Source: Homalodisca vitripennis (Eukaryota; Arthropoda; Insecta; Hemiptera; Cicadellidae). From it: a DNA stretch of 64,000 bases. Shown piece by piece: positions 51,245 to 63,130 of this stretch (positions within the stretch are counted from its first letter, which is position 1; every line of letters starts with the position of its first letter). The notes beneath the pieces are model-generated. The model worked only from the letters and a program-made list of their open reading frames with translations, was not told the DNA's origin and searched no databases. The stretch spans positions 185,221,001 to 185,285,000 of the forward strand of contig NC_060210.1 in the NCBI RefSeq assembly GCF_021130785.1, read 5' to 3'. Both the position numbers and the translations under genes were made by a program.

Positions 51245-51910
51245 TTTTAAAATGTAAGTTTGTTTTCGAGTAGAGACCATTAGACATTTATGATTATCGG
51301 ACGATGTGACAAGAGCTTGTGCTTGCCATGGTGTTATACTAGGTTCAATTACTCCCTCCTTTAATAGATTAGATACTTCTGTGGAGATAAATTTAGAGTC
51401 TAATTCAGAGTAAGAACTGGATTTAATGGATAACGACCTACACTCTGAGGTAATACGTACAAACAGTGAAGCAGGTTTAACTTTGATTGCAACCAGACAA
51501 CTAACAGCAAGAGGATTATCAGATTAATCTAGTTACATTACTAGTTCTGAGTGCCGAGCAAGTAAGTCATGCCCAATTATACATCTGTACATAAACTTGA
51601 AAGAATAACTAAACGGGTACCTAGTGTCTGAGAAGTGAGAGAGTTAGACATCATAGTAACTTCTCTAATAGTAGAGTAATAAGTTTTTAATTTAATTCTT
51701 TTTACAAATGAATCGCTTATAAAGCTAGACGAATTCCTACTACCAATCAAAGTGGAGGCACGTAACTGATTTACTACTACTGGAACAGTCGTTTATGACA
51801 ACGCAGGATGAATAGCAGCTAAATATCCTTCGTGTGTTTGATTACTGAAAGCACAATACATGTTCAAGGTATTCATCTGCTGAGTACTAAATGGCCTTGG
51901 TTTACTAAAC
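51245..51910 (-). mobile_element. Ty3/gypsy-type pol fragment (copy D), decayed
   Basis: Inverted counterpart of 1470-2125. It keeps a Leu codon where copies A and B have a stop before KEGVIEP, so this copy split off before that mutation or escaped it. Other breaks remain. Confidence 0.65.
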
Positions 51911-51999
51911 CTCAAACACAAAAAGTTACATTACATTTCTTTTAATTTATTTAGTGTCGTATTTAGCGTGGTGAAGTATTAAACCCTTCACAGTTTATG

Positions 52000-52670
52000 A
52001 CGTAATATTACGTTCATAGCGATTGCGTAAAGGTTGTGCTGTTGACGTAATATAACACTATGACGTTTTCTGCTAGATGTAATTTAGAATCAAGGAATTT
52101 ATTAAACTAAGATCATTGTTTTCACACCTTTCCAGCTACATTGATGAGTCATTAGTGCTTTGACGATTTTAAACGTCCACTTGATACCAAGAATAGACTC
52201 CTTAGTTCTTCTCTCTAGATGATTATTATCTAAGTTTTCTTCTTGAAACGTTGCAAACAGAATTTAAATCTTTCTATGTCGCTACGTTAGAGCCCATAAT
52301 GCATATCCGCATAAGGATAACCTACATATCAGCTGATATAATGAAAACATAAATTCAGATGATTAAAGCATAAACCGAATCAATATTTCTGATTTTATTA
52401 ATTTTGATTTTTAAACTATTATGATGTCAATGTTAATCGACAGTACAATACGTGCCACACAGTAGATAAGTGCTAGTTAAATAATAGTTTGGGCAGACAA
52501 AGTTTTTAAGATGTATTTATAACCACTCATCTTTTCTTTTTCTATTTACTAATAGCAAGTCTGACACAATTCTACCGTAATATTTATTTCAATTTCAATA
52601 ATTTTACAAGTACGACATTTTTATAATTCACTTTTCAAACTTTATACAACTTACATATACAAATAATATA
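52000..52670. other. Mosaic of repeat pieces
   Basis: Begins with the palindrome ACGTAATATTACGT (52000-52013), then 52090-52290 (inverse of 15,500-15,320), then 52310-52580 (direct match to 9920-10220). No gene. Confidence 0.55.
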
Positions 52671-53310
52671 TGCAGAAGCAAGAATCTCTATTCATTTTAC
52701 ATTGCATTGGTTCATAATAGATACAAGTCCAATTGCGAATTTGCTGATGAAATCCCAGATATTAAAAAGAATCAGTCGCACTTGTACCTGCTACTGGAAG
52801 GTAGCTAGCTGGTAAGCTCATCACGAGTGTGACAAATGTAAAAGTATATGTGTCCAAGACGAGCTGCAACTCAGCATGCAAGACATACCGAGTGCAGCCT
52901 CCAAATAATAAATGAGAGAAGATTATCTCTCATTACAAACAGGAGTATGGTAAAAGTAAGATTAAATTCAAACAAAGGATAGGAGTACTGATACTTAAAG
53001 AAACTACGTTTAAATCTGCAAGCGGGAGGGTAATGAAATAAGGTCAATAGTTTTCTTGTGTTTCTATTTATGTTGTGCAATACACAACATATCCCTATAA
53101 GTAACTTACATCCAATAGACAAAAATATAATTGTATTTATCATAGTTCTTTATTTTTAATTTTAATCAAAATAACCTTTCATTTCATGAAAATAAAATAA
53201 CAACAACCCTGCACCTAGCGGACCGAGTAAAAACTAACTCCACCTGCAACCTGGTGGCCAAGAACTGAACTATCAATATAGATCTGTTATCCAACAAGAG
53301 AAACTCTGTT
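52670..53310 (+). repeat. Dispersed repeat M1 (copy 8)
   Basis: A nearly complete copy with all landmarks; useful as a reference for the family. Confidence 0.72.
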
Positions 53311-53559
53311 ACAAATTGATTAACACTGAGATTGGGACAAGATCCTAATATATACATTTCTTATAAAATGAATTCCAGTGGTTTTTTACGGGCTGAACAT
53401 CGTAGTAACTTTCCGATACCTGTCCATCACAATGTTTTACTTAGGTCGTACCTTTCCTCTACGACTCCCAAAGATGTAAAGTATAGTATGGATTCATAAC
53501 TTCCAATTTACAAATAAAAATATTTTTATTAAATTTGTGTGTTTAGGTAAAATTTGCTA

Positions 53560-54840
53560 GAGCTGATAGGCTAGCAGTTATCGTGAATCACAACAGCAAC
53601 CGTTTTCGCTATTACTAACTGAACGACGTATCAAGTAAGAAATTAATTGATGTACCAGTAATTTATCTGTTCTCTTAGAGTCAATAAGACATTTAAATAA
53701 ATGAAAACGTATTTATTTATGTTAACAGATGTGGTTAAATAAACTTTGTAACTAATCCTGATTGTAAAATTAATACATGTAAATGAAATGAACTTATAAG
53801 TTTTTGTTCACATAAAATGTGATAATAGCTTTTCTAAGACTGATCTTCGTTAATAATATACTTCGAAAATAGCATTATAGCTACGATACATATAAACATA
53901 TTGCTCAGAGTAGTTTAAAAGTGTTATGAATGCGTATTTATAAAATAAAATCGCAATTGTAAAATTATTCAAATTAAAATGAAAAGTAAATACACAAAAA
54001 TAGTAGGCATACGCCTATACGAGATACATACACAGATAGGGCTAATAGTGGTGGGGGGAAATAATACATAGAAAGGTTGTCTACAATTCTGAGTATTGTA
54101 TTAATTGTAATTTCAATAATTTTACAAATATGACTTTTATGATTAATCGCTTTTCAAATTTTATATACAATATACAAATAATATATGCAGAAGCAAGAAT
54201 CTCCATTCATTTTAAAGTTCAGTGGTTCATAATAGATCCAATAAACTAATTCGCGAAATCGCAGATAAAATCCCAATTAACAATAGGAATCAGGACCACT
54301 TGTACCTGCTACTGGAAGGTAGCTGTTAAGCTCATCATTGCGTGTGACAAATGTAATATTATATGTCCAAAACGAACTGCAACTCAGCATTTTGGCTAAA
54401 ATGACTGACTGCAGCTTCCAAATAATTAGGAGGGAAGAACCCCTCGTACACTCAATAAACTGGTACTACCACAAATTACAAGTTTAAATTCGAATTATGG
54501 AAATGAGTACTGATACTTCGAGAAAATATATTAATTCTTCAAGCGAGAGGGTAATAAAATAAGGTCAGTACTTTTCCTGTGTTTTATTTATATTATACAA
54601 TACACGACAAATTCTTATACATTTTATAAATTGAATTTACACACATATATTTATATTTATCATAGTTCTTTATTTTTAATTTGTATCAAAATCATCAATC
54701 TATTCATTAAAAAAAAAAAACAACAACAACTCTGCACTTAGCGGGTGGAGTCATAACTAACTCCACCTGCAACCTAGTGGCCAAGAACTGAACTATTTTT
54801 ATAGATCACCTGTTATCCAGTGACGAGGGAAACTCTGTTA
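53560..54840 (+). repeat. Dispersed repeat M1 with extended 5' part (copy 9)
   Basis: Lies immediately after copy 8 in the same orientation, together with 5' and 3' extensions also present at 43213-44990. It represents the empty site for the 43347-43716 insertion. Confidence 0.7.
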
Positions 54841-55680
54841 TAAATTGATTAATACTGCGATTGGGACCAAAATCCCATTACATACATTTTTTATGAATTA
54901 AATCCCAGTGATTGTATATAGGCTGAACATCGTAGTAACGTTCTGATACCTGTTTACCACAATCTTGTACCTTTCCTCTTCGTCAACCAACTATATAAAG
55001 AGTGGTTTTTCCTTCCAACTTACAAATACAAATATGATCATGACAGTAGTCAGGAAATATTCTCTATTATTGACTCAGCGTCGACCATGTCTGTACTCGG
55101 GATACTGTAAAATATGCATCTCTGTCTGTTTGTCCACACGATATCCCGAGATAATCTCTGAAGATAACTTACAATCATTTGAATAATACCTCATCAATAC
55201 TGCCATATGGTATTGCCCTCCCGCTGATTTAACTAATAACATTTATTTACGGAAAAACTGCAAAATATATCCTCTAGTGATGGGAAAATCGATTACATAA
55301 CAAAATTGAATATATTGTATTCCAAAGCACCCTTGTAATCGATTAGGCATTCGTAAATACTGACTAACAGACAAGTCTGCAGACTAAACTTGCGTTACTT
55401 CCTTCCCGTAACCCATCGTTTCTTGGTTATTTGGAATTGGCCAGCGAAAAGGAGGGAAAATCCTTTGTCTTTTTCTGCCTCCTGCAAACATGTTATACGC
55501 TCACACCCATGATTTATGAACTCAAGAAAATATATATTAGATAACCCGCTATTTTATTCCCGTCTGAAAGATTCTTTTCTACTGCAGGTTTTTCACCAAT
55601 GGTTGTAGAAATAAATTGAAACAAAAAACCTCAGTCATATTTTGTTTCTATTCAAGAACATGAAATTTAAACATTAATTT
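54841..55680. other. M1 3' extension, then single-copy DNA
   Basis: To about 55,160 it matches 44,830-45,130. The rest has no partner in the window. The phrase CTCTAGTGATGGGAAAATCG near 55,271 resembles a hAT-type transposon end, but no second end is identified. No gene. Confidence 0.4.
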
Positions 55681-55803
55681 CTGTCTTTATTGTTTACAAA
55701 TATAATTATTATTTGAATATTTGTACAGTTATATATCTTGCGCAGTTTAAACATTTTTAATAACTTATTCCAAATGATGAATGTCCCCTTAATGGTAAAA
55801 AAA

Positions 55804-55807
<4 letters not shown>

Positions 55808-55849
<42 letters not shown>

Positions 55850-55975
55850 TTTTGCAATAAACATTGAATAACATGAAGTACTTGCTCCTACGGGACTATT
55901 TAATTGATTCAATGTTTAATGAAAAAATGAAATTAGGCTATTGCTTATTTATTAATTGAATATTTACACAATTAT

Positions 55976-56035
<60 letters not shown>

Positions 56036-56036
56036 C

Positions 56037-56092
<56 letters not shown>

Positions 56093-56129
56093 GATACTAC
56101 ATATCATAATATATATATTTATATGTTTT

Positions 56130-56187
<58 letters not shown>
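55808..56187. repeat. Cluster of (AC)n and (TA)n microsatellites
   Basis: (AC)n at 55808-55848 and 55979-56032, (TA)n at 56041-56088 and 56141-56187. The second cluster abuts the left edge of the type-2 locus homology at about 56,190. Assembly through these tracts is risky. Confidence 0.92.
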
Positions 56188-56188
<1 letters not shown>

Positions 56189-57104
56189 GCCAATGCACCC
56201 ATTTCAGTATGATGGGGATTTAAAAAGTGTTATATAAAATAAATAACTAATAAACACAGGCAATTTACAAATCCTTAACTTAGTAGAAATCCAACAACGT
56301 ATCGTTTAAAAATCGAGTAAATGGAGTAAGACTAACCATAAATTATTGTGAAAGCTTTGTTTAAAAGTCATTAGTTTATATTTGGCAATAATTTCTGGCA
56401 ATAAGAAAATGCCAAACGGTGTTACTACTAAGAATAAAATTATTATCAACATAAACAAAATGTGCAAGTTTTCTTCGTCGGAATTCAATTTCTTTACTAG
56501 TCGTATTCTTTGTATTAACTATAAATAAAACTTAAGTTTGAACCTTTAAAAATAATTGTATACAGTTTGTTCCAACTTTTATGCACATTGAGGGGATATT
56601 TGAGTCCATAAGAAATGTAAAATGTTTTGTGTAAATATTACTATTAACACTGTATGTTTTGTGTCGTCAATGTTTATTTCTCCTTGTGTTTCCTATGTGT
56701 TTTTCGCATATTTGTATTCTTGCGAAAGCTCTAGTAAAAGGTACGTTGTTCTTGGGTGAATACTGTATTTCCAAATATACATTTAATTTCAAAATTACAT
56801 CATAGATTAAATGGACAGTGTTGGGTGTAATAACAAGATCTACAAATTAATGTAGTCTGCACTGTTTTTAGTCAAATATTTTCAAACTGTCACAGCTCTC
56901 TTATTAATAGACAGACAGACAATCATAGAAAAGTTAAGTTGACACGGAAATAAGTGTAATGCTCCCAACGTAGTTTAACTTATTCATTTACTGTAATCTT
57001 AATAGTGTGAATGCATAATTGCAAACGTAAATTACCGTGACCAACATAGTTAACGTTTATTTATTTCTACCTTATAAGCAAAACTGTGAAGATAAGTACC
57101 TATT

Positions 57105-57129
57105 GATGACGGTAGTTAGTATCGTCATC
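57105..57129. promoter_or_regulatory. Conserved upstream inverted repeat (type-2 form)
   Basis: GATGACG and CGTCATC with an 11-nt spacer, about 230 bp upstream of the start. TGACG half sites recall CREB/ATF-type sites, but that is only a resemblance. Confidence 0.4.
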
Positions 57130-57308
57130 GAACGATAATATTGGCTTCAAACTTGATTTCTTTATTATTTTAGTACAAGTCCTCAGTTAAGTTTCTTTGT
57201 GTTACCTATATTTTTACAGAAGTATTTTATATTAATGTCATAGAGAACACTAGTAGTGACTGTGAAAGTTTGAAGATTGATCGCTACATAAATTTTGATT
57301 GCCGTGCA

Positions 57309-57322
57309 GTATTTAAAAAAGC
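57309..57322 (+). promoter_or_regulatory. Candidate TATA-type core promoter
   Basis: GTATTTAAAAAAGC lies about 32-45 bp before the ATG at 57354 and is kept in the inverted pseudogene. A TATA role would imply a leader of only about 10-20 nt. Confidence 0.4.
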
Positions 57323-57353
57323 TCTTAAACCCTCCACTGCTAGAAATTTATCC

Positions 57354-58802
57354 ATGATGATTTCCCAGACTGTCGTGCTGCTTTTTCTGTGCGGTTGTTA
57401 TGTAAACTGTGCGTATGCAAAAACCCTTGATATTGACAAAATAGAATGGCAAATCAAAAGACTTAATGGAGCAATTGATAAGGTTATGAAGGAAAATAGA
57501 TATGTTCAACAACACATTTTAAACCTTGAATGGTACTTTAAGAACAACGTGACAGAATTGGAGATTCAAAATGCAATTGTCTCAGAGGAAGTTCTAAAGA
57601 AGATAGTGAAAATAAAAAAACTGTATGTGGTTTTGACGAAGGTCATAGAAAAGAAAAAGCTTCTCCATACAGAAATTAAAGAACTTCAACACTGGATAGA
57701 AGTAAGAAATGTGGGCATCATGTTTATGAATCAAGACATAGAAGTGTATAACTGGAGAATAGGACACGGTTATTATGAGAAATGCTTGCAGTTCCAAATG
57801 TCCCCAGTGTTGCTGGTTGAGCAGCCAGATGAAAATGAAGACGTGTCGGACGATGAAGTCATGTCGGACAATGAAGACGTGTCGGACGACGACCTACAAT
57901 TGGTCTTTTTGCTTCAAACCGAATTGAATCAATCAAAGTCAACATTGACCTACTTACAGTCTGTACAGAAAGAAGAAAAATTGAAACTGGACCAATTGAC
58001 TCTATATTACAAACTTAAAATTGATAATTTAATAAAATTTCTTGAGAGAAACATAGGAGATGAAGAACGCGCGAGAGAAACTGTGAAGATATTTGAAACG
58101 CAGATTATGGAATTGAATGCGCGGATATCAGAGTTAGAATTGGAAAAGAATCATTTGATAAAGGAGCAGGAAATACTTAGCCATAAAGTAGATGATATAA
58201 GAGGTACTCTCTTAAAGATTAAGGAACACATTGTTTGCTTTCGAAAACTGGAACAGACAGTCTTGAATACAACTCCTTTGTCTCAGTTGATACTCAAGTC
58301 ACAACCTCCACTCCAGTCACAACCAACACTACAGTCACAAACAAAACTCCAGACACAACCGCCACTACCGTCACAACCAACACTCCAGTCACAACATCCA
58401 CTACTGTCACAACCTCAACTCCAGACACAACCTGTACATGAGTCAGAACTTCTATTACAGTTACAAATTATAGTGAGTGAGCAGGAAATACTTAGCCATA
58501 AAGTAGATGATATAAGAGGTACTCTCTTAAAGATTAAGGAACACATTGTTTGCTTTCGAAAACTGGAACAGACAGTCTTGAATACAACTCCTTTGTCTCA
58601 GTTGATACTCAAGTCACAACCTCCACTCCAGTCACAACCAACACTACAGTCACAAACAAAACTCCAGACACAACCGCCACTACCGTCACAACCAACACTC
58701 CAGTCACAACATCCACTACTGTCACAACCTCAACTCCAGACACAACCTGTACATGAGTCAGAACTTCTATTACAGTTACAAATTATAGTGAGTGACGATT
58801 AA
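57354..58802 (+). CDS. Secreted coiled-coil protein, type 2, with duplicated Gln/Pro tail
   Basis: An intact 482-residue gene of unknown function. The start is set at MMISQTVV, giving a signal peptide of about 22 residues ending CAYA; an upstream in-frame Met would put 28 polar residues before it. Residues 24-125 form a coiled-coil helix with ELQHWIEVR at 110-118. A loop has Cys144 and an acidic stretch 159-180 built of six-residue VSDDE-type units. A second helix runs from about 182 to 300. Residues 310-375 are a tail of [ST]QPxLx hexapeptides, rich in Gln, Pro and Leu. Residues 271-375, covering the end of helix 2 (Cys295) and the whole tail, are repeated at 376-480 before the final DD. The duplication keeps the frame. 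A secreted fibre, glue or matrix role fits the composition but is a guess. Confidence 0.86.
   Translation: MMISQTVVLLFLCGCYVNCAYAKTLDIDKIEWQIKRLNGAIDKVMKENRYVQQHILNLEWYFKNNVTELEIQNAIVSEEVLKKIVKIKKLYVVLTKVIEKKKLLHTEIKELQHWIEVRNVGIMFMNQDIEVYNWRIGHGYYEKCLQFQMSPVLLVEQPDENEDVSDDEVMSDNEDVSDDDLQLVFLLQTELNQSKSTLTYLQSVQKEEKLKLDQLTLYYKLKIDNLIKFLERNIGDEERARETVKIFETQIMELNARISELELEKNHLIKEQEILSHKVDDIRGTLLKIKEHIVCFRKLEQTVLNTTPLSQLILKSQPPLQSQPTLQSQTKLQTQPPLPSQPTLQSQHPLLSQPQLQTQPVHESELLLQLQIIVSEQEILSHKVDDIRGTLLKIKEHIVCFRKLEQTVLNTTPLSQLILKSQPPLQSQPTLQSQTKLQTQPPLPSQPTLQSQHPLLSQPQLQTQPVHESELLLQLQIIVSDD
58164..58793 (+). repeat. Exact 315-bp tandem duplication within the type-2 gene
   Basis: 58164-58478 and 58479-58793 appear identical. 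The junction shares a short GTGAG/GGAG similarity. The period of 105 codons preserves the frame and the original SDD end. It is either a very recent event or an assembly artefact. Confidence 0.88.
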
Positions 58803-59880
58803 AATTGGAACACTAGTATACTAATAAGTCTCAATCTTGAATTAAATGTAAATTATTCAATTCAAACTACATGTGTAATTGTACCCCTCTATAATTTGCA
58901 TTTACTTGACTAGACAGTAAATTTAATGTAAAAGTATTGAATAACAACGTTTGTTAATTTTGTATGAATATTTCACATTTAAACTCGGAAAGTTAAACTA
59001 TTTTATTAGTATGTGTGAGATAACTTGAATTTTTCTCCAATTCTCCACCATATTTGATTGAATAACTGCAACGGTTCCAGTGACAACTAAACTATTTTAG
59101 GCAAGTGAGGAAGGAAGTCCTTAGCTTTTCAGTTAATACACTTAAAAAGTAATAAAAAAATTTTGAAACGTAAGTAAATACATTTTATATATATACATTA
59201 TTTCAGTGAGTTTGGTTAAGAGCTTCAGGTTCTAGGTGAAGTCGAAAATGGTTTTTTATTCTGGGATTTTCACGTAAAATAATCTGGGGTCCTTACAAAT
59301 CTATAACTAATGAAACATATGATTGTGTTGCCATATTATAATGTTTAAATATAACTCATATCTCATAAAAAGTAATCTTATTTATATATGAAATAAATTT
59401 TTTTTTTTCAAAAACTTTAAACGAGTAATTTTTCACTGTGCAAGATTATTTTTGTGACGTCAAATATTGCAGTTTTAGTAACGTAGTTAGAGTTATAAAC
59501 CGTTTTTACTACTTTAGTGATCAATGATACGTAAGTCGACTGTTCGTTGATATTAACGATTATCTACGTACTTACCTATTATTATCTATATCTACTATTA
59601 CTACTGGAGGGCCCAGACCCCCTACTAGCTTTTTTCATATATCCGACTAATAAACACAAGCTATTTTCAAATAATTAACTTCAATAAATTTGTTTAGCAA
59701 ATCTTATTAGAAATCCAACGTCATATCGTTTAAATAAATCGAGTAAACAATAACCGATGTGTCTCAACTTTAATGAAGGTAGCACACGCGCTCCGTAGGT
59801 ACTATAATGAGTACTATCAAATGTAGACTAGTGGCAGTATCGATATTGTAATGGGAATAAATCCGTATTCAAAAACTCAC
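58803..59880. other. 3' flank of intact type-2 gene
   Basis: Homologous to 40986-41560 (direct, up to about 59,340) and to 11570-12338 (inverted). A possible polyadenylation signal AATAAA lies at 59151. No other gene. Confidence 0.65.
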
Positions 59881-61386
59881 TTCTGAGTCAGGGAGCCCCT
59901 TCAACAAATTGCTGTTGGCATACTCAACGCCAAATAAATGTTTATATTTATCTAACTTGCGTATGGGCTGAAATTTCAAAAATTCTCTATTATAGGTAAA
60001 CCGCTTATAACAAGATCCTGAATGATTTGAGTTCAAGCAGGGAGGGGTAAATACCCCTCTTACGCTGTGATACCACCCTCTCCCAGCATCCCCACTACTT
60101 CTCGGCATTCGCTCTATTAGATCATCTGTTGATCAGGCTCAGTCGGTCTCGATTACTGCTGCGATTCGTTCAGTTGAACCGGTCAGTACAGAGTTACTGA
60201 GCCTTCCCGCTAGAGCTTGTTATACCGATCATCGTGTTTACCAACCAAATTGAACGACTGGATGTAATGACCCGGTGAACAAAAGGATCTGCTAGTAAAA
60301 AAAGCGTTCGAATAGAGGAAGAAACAGCATATCGTACAGTGAATGGATAGATATATAACAATAAATGTATTATTTCAGGAATCTAGTAAATGCAAATACA
60401 TCTATTAAAACTGATTATAAAAATGTAATTGTAAGTTACCAGATACATTGCTAAATATTTTAAATGTTAATACTTATAATCAATGGACCTGGTTGTTTGA
60501 TATGCCTTTGATTTAATATAAATAACATTATTCCCTACAAATATTTTAAATAAATTACTAAAAATTAAACAGACACTGCTTGCCTGAAAATAATTTCCTT
60601 TTATAAATAACAAGATACTTTATATCCAACCGTTTACCTTCCCACCACTTTTCATAATAATACCTAGACTCCCTACTTACCCCGTTGAGTTATACGATTA
60701 CGGTTTTATTCTTAATCAGTTAGTAGTGAACGAAAGTAACGACTGATCAATTTTGAGGACCTAGTGTAACCTAATGCATAAACTCTATAGTTTTATTTAG
60801 TTCCATATGATGTTAATCTATTTTTCATGTATAAGAGTTTTTAAATGAACTTAATAATATTGTAAGTTTTAACAATCATTAAAAATAATACATCTGTTTT
60901 GAAAAAAAATATCAAATTTATTAAGTTGGCAGAAAAAAGTGAACGAAAAATTTGAGGTGAACGGGTCTATTAGAACACTCTGATCCGGATCACTCGTTCA
61001 CTTGACTGACCCGTTCGAATTGAACGGGTCGAGACCGAACGACACATCTCTAATGGCCACTGCCTCTGCACGGCTAACCTCAAAACAAAATGGATACATC
61101 TATGACTACATTAATCTGTTCAATTAATAGTTTACGCTTAAACTACGACACTTGTATACGTCTACACAACAAATATCATATATTAATAGTTCTTTATAGA
61201 ACAGGTAAAGTAGCTGCAGTGTAAATAGAACTTTGAGAACGAGACACGATCCACACAGCTGATAAACAGATAGAAGAAGGTGCTGGTCCCACTCTCCACC
61301 GCAACTCCCCGCCGGAGGAGGGTCAGAAATTTGCTTCTGCGCAGGTTTCTTTACGAACGGGTTTACCTATAGTATGCATATGGAGC
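59881..61386 (-). pseudogene. Exon-like coding fragment 2, split by a transposable element
   Basis: Inverted copy of 11358-11483. The acceptor side is at 61373-61386, behind a T-rich TTTTTTTATAG, and the rest is at 59881-59990, ending at a GTGAGT donor. The 1.38-kb element lies between. The frame outside the insertion is conserved. Confidence 0.3.
59991..61371. mobile_element. 1.38-kb TIR element with nested repeat
   Basis: Absent from the paralogous site at about 11,370. The ends carry inverted TATAGGTAAACC (left 59991-60002, right about 61359-61370). The inside has no transposase frame. Between about 60,110 and 61,055 are several versions of GAACGGGTC/GACCCGTTC phrases, ending in GACACATCTCTAATGG, which resembles a hAT-type terminus, so a second element may be nested inside. 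Confidence 0.55.
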
Positions 61387-61436
61387 CTATAAAAAAAGGA
61401 ATACCTTGTAATTTTTAAGAAAACATGATCAGTCAG

Positions 61437-61554
61437 TCAATGGTATTTTTCAATAAAGGATTCAATTCTGAGGACGTGCTTTTCTGACAAGTGAGTCCAC
61501 AGAATGGTAGTGTTCGTGTATAATTTGTCCTGAGGCGTCAGGAAGGGGTGAAAT
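61437..61554 (-). pseudogene. Exon-like coding fragment 1 (inverted copy)
   Basis: Counterpart of 11191-11308 with the acceptor (TATATTACAG), the frame beginning FHPFLTPQ and the FIEKYH-stop end retained. Confidence 0.3.
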
Positions 61555-61689
61555 CTGTAATATACCAATTTCAACTCAACTTATTGTCATATGAGTTCTA
61601 AAACATGAATACAAAAAACAACTCTCTTTTATTAGAACAAGCTTCTAGTGCCTGTGTGCCTGGCTTTAGAACTAACGTGTACTGCCTAG

Positions 61690-63130
61690 ATAAAGAATAA
61701 AACCGTAACCGTAATGGTCTGTCTAAAATATGTTGTTATTTATAAAAATAAGTTATTTTCAAGCAAGCAATGAGTGATTGATTTTTAGTAATTTACTAGC
61801 AGTTACCTGCGGCTTCACTTGCGTAAATTCGAAGGTCATAGCTTACTTAGTGAGAGCTTTATTAAAGTAATATAATGGAGTCTTACAATTTCGTAGACAT
61901 ATCCTGTATATTATTATTTCAGTATCCATAGTTGAAAGATTCAAAACGTAAATAAAATTTTGACTGGTTCTATTTTAGGTTTAGTTATATGAATAAATAT
62001 ATGCATATGCCTCAAAAACCTAATTTTGTCAAAAATGTGTAAATTTCCGTCTGTTAAGATTACATTTAATAAAATTTGTTTTATCTAAAATATTTCAAGT
62101 GCCATTTTTGTTTGACTTGCCCTGATCCAGTAAAAATATAGCAGCAAAAACCAAATTCATCAAAAACCGTTTCTCGACTCTTGTAATTTACTCTTTGTAT
62201 ACATTTTTCAAGCGCCATAGATTTTTGTCCCGATAAAGAAAATACATAACATACGTACGAATGAAAGGGTCCTGCTGTCCAAAACAGTCAGATACAACCG
62301 ATTAAATTCACTCCCACTCTAATTTTGTTTTAGACGAATTGCAGGTTGCTCTTCGAGCTCAATTCTTGAGTTTTAGCCCAAATACTTCATGTTTTAGACG
62401 TCCAGTGTACTAATCTTCCCCTTTTCCGACTACAGCTGCATAGTCGAGCCAAGAATGCTGAGGCCCGCGTTTTTGAGACAAGTTCATCGTAAAGGGAATT
62501 TATTTTTAAAGTTTTAATACTTATTGATTTCGAAGGTACAATCCATAGAACATTGGATTATTTAGGCCCATCCCATGGCATAATATTTTAGTTCATTCAT
62601 ACTCTATTTGGCAGCAACGTGGTAATACTTTATTTTATTTACCAACTAGAAGTGGTGTTTTTATGTTTATTTGCCAATATTAAACAATCCGTAAACTTCG
62701 AATTTTGAGTATTCATTACTACGACCTCAGCGGTATCCAACCCCATGTGCATTGTCCATTCGGTACATATTTACGGTTTAATAGTTGAGTTTATGTTGTT
62801 GCAATGACCAAGATAATAAACACATATTATATCGGTTTTGGAATCCAACTTAGATTTTAAAGCGTTTATTTGCGGTCGTGATATTTCTGGTGCTATAAGT
62901 AATATTGATTTTTACTCCAATCAAGAAAAAATGTGCATTCGTAAGCTAAAAAAGTCTACTCAAAAGCTCAAATGTTTCAACTTCCGTCGCTTATACTCTG
63001 TTTCTGATATAAGGGAACGAGTGTGCCATACCTTTGCCTTTTCTTTAACCACATCAAAATTGTTAAAGGAGACAACCAGATTTGGTATCTTATGTGAAAA
63101 CATTTATAGCTAGCTTGTCCATCAAGTTCG
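61690..63130. other. Single-copy stretch without a supported gene
   Basis: No partner elsewhere in the window apart from a TTACCTGCGGCTTCACTTGCG-like phrase near 61,804, related to the interspersed ACCCGCGG repeats. A 91-codon open frame at 62838 has no ATG start and no recognisable domain. Confidence 0.4.

Larger units (their letters stand above)
56190..57353. other. 5' flank of intact type-2 gene
   Basis: Homologous to 38540-39499 (direct) and 13316-14530 (inverted). Includes the interspersed module starting near 56,560 and, closer to the gene, the upstream region shared with type-1 genes. Confidence 0.7.

Noticed and set aside
62838..63113. 91-codon frame
   Set aside because: Begins at TTG with no ATG near the start and shows no recognisable domain.
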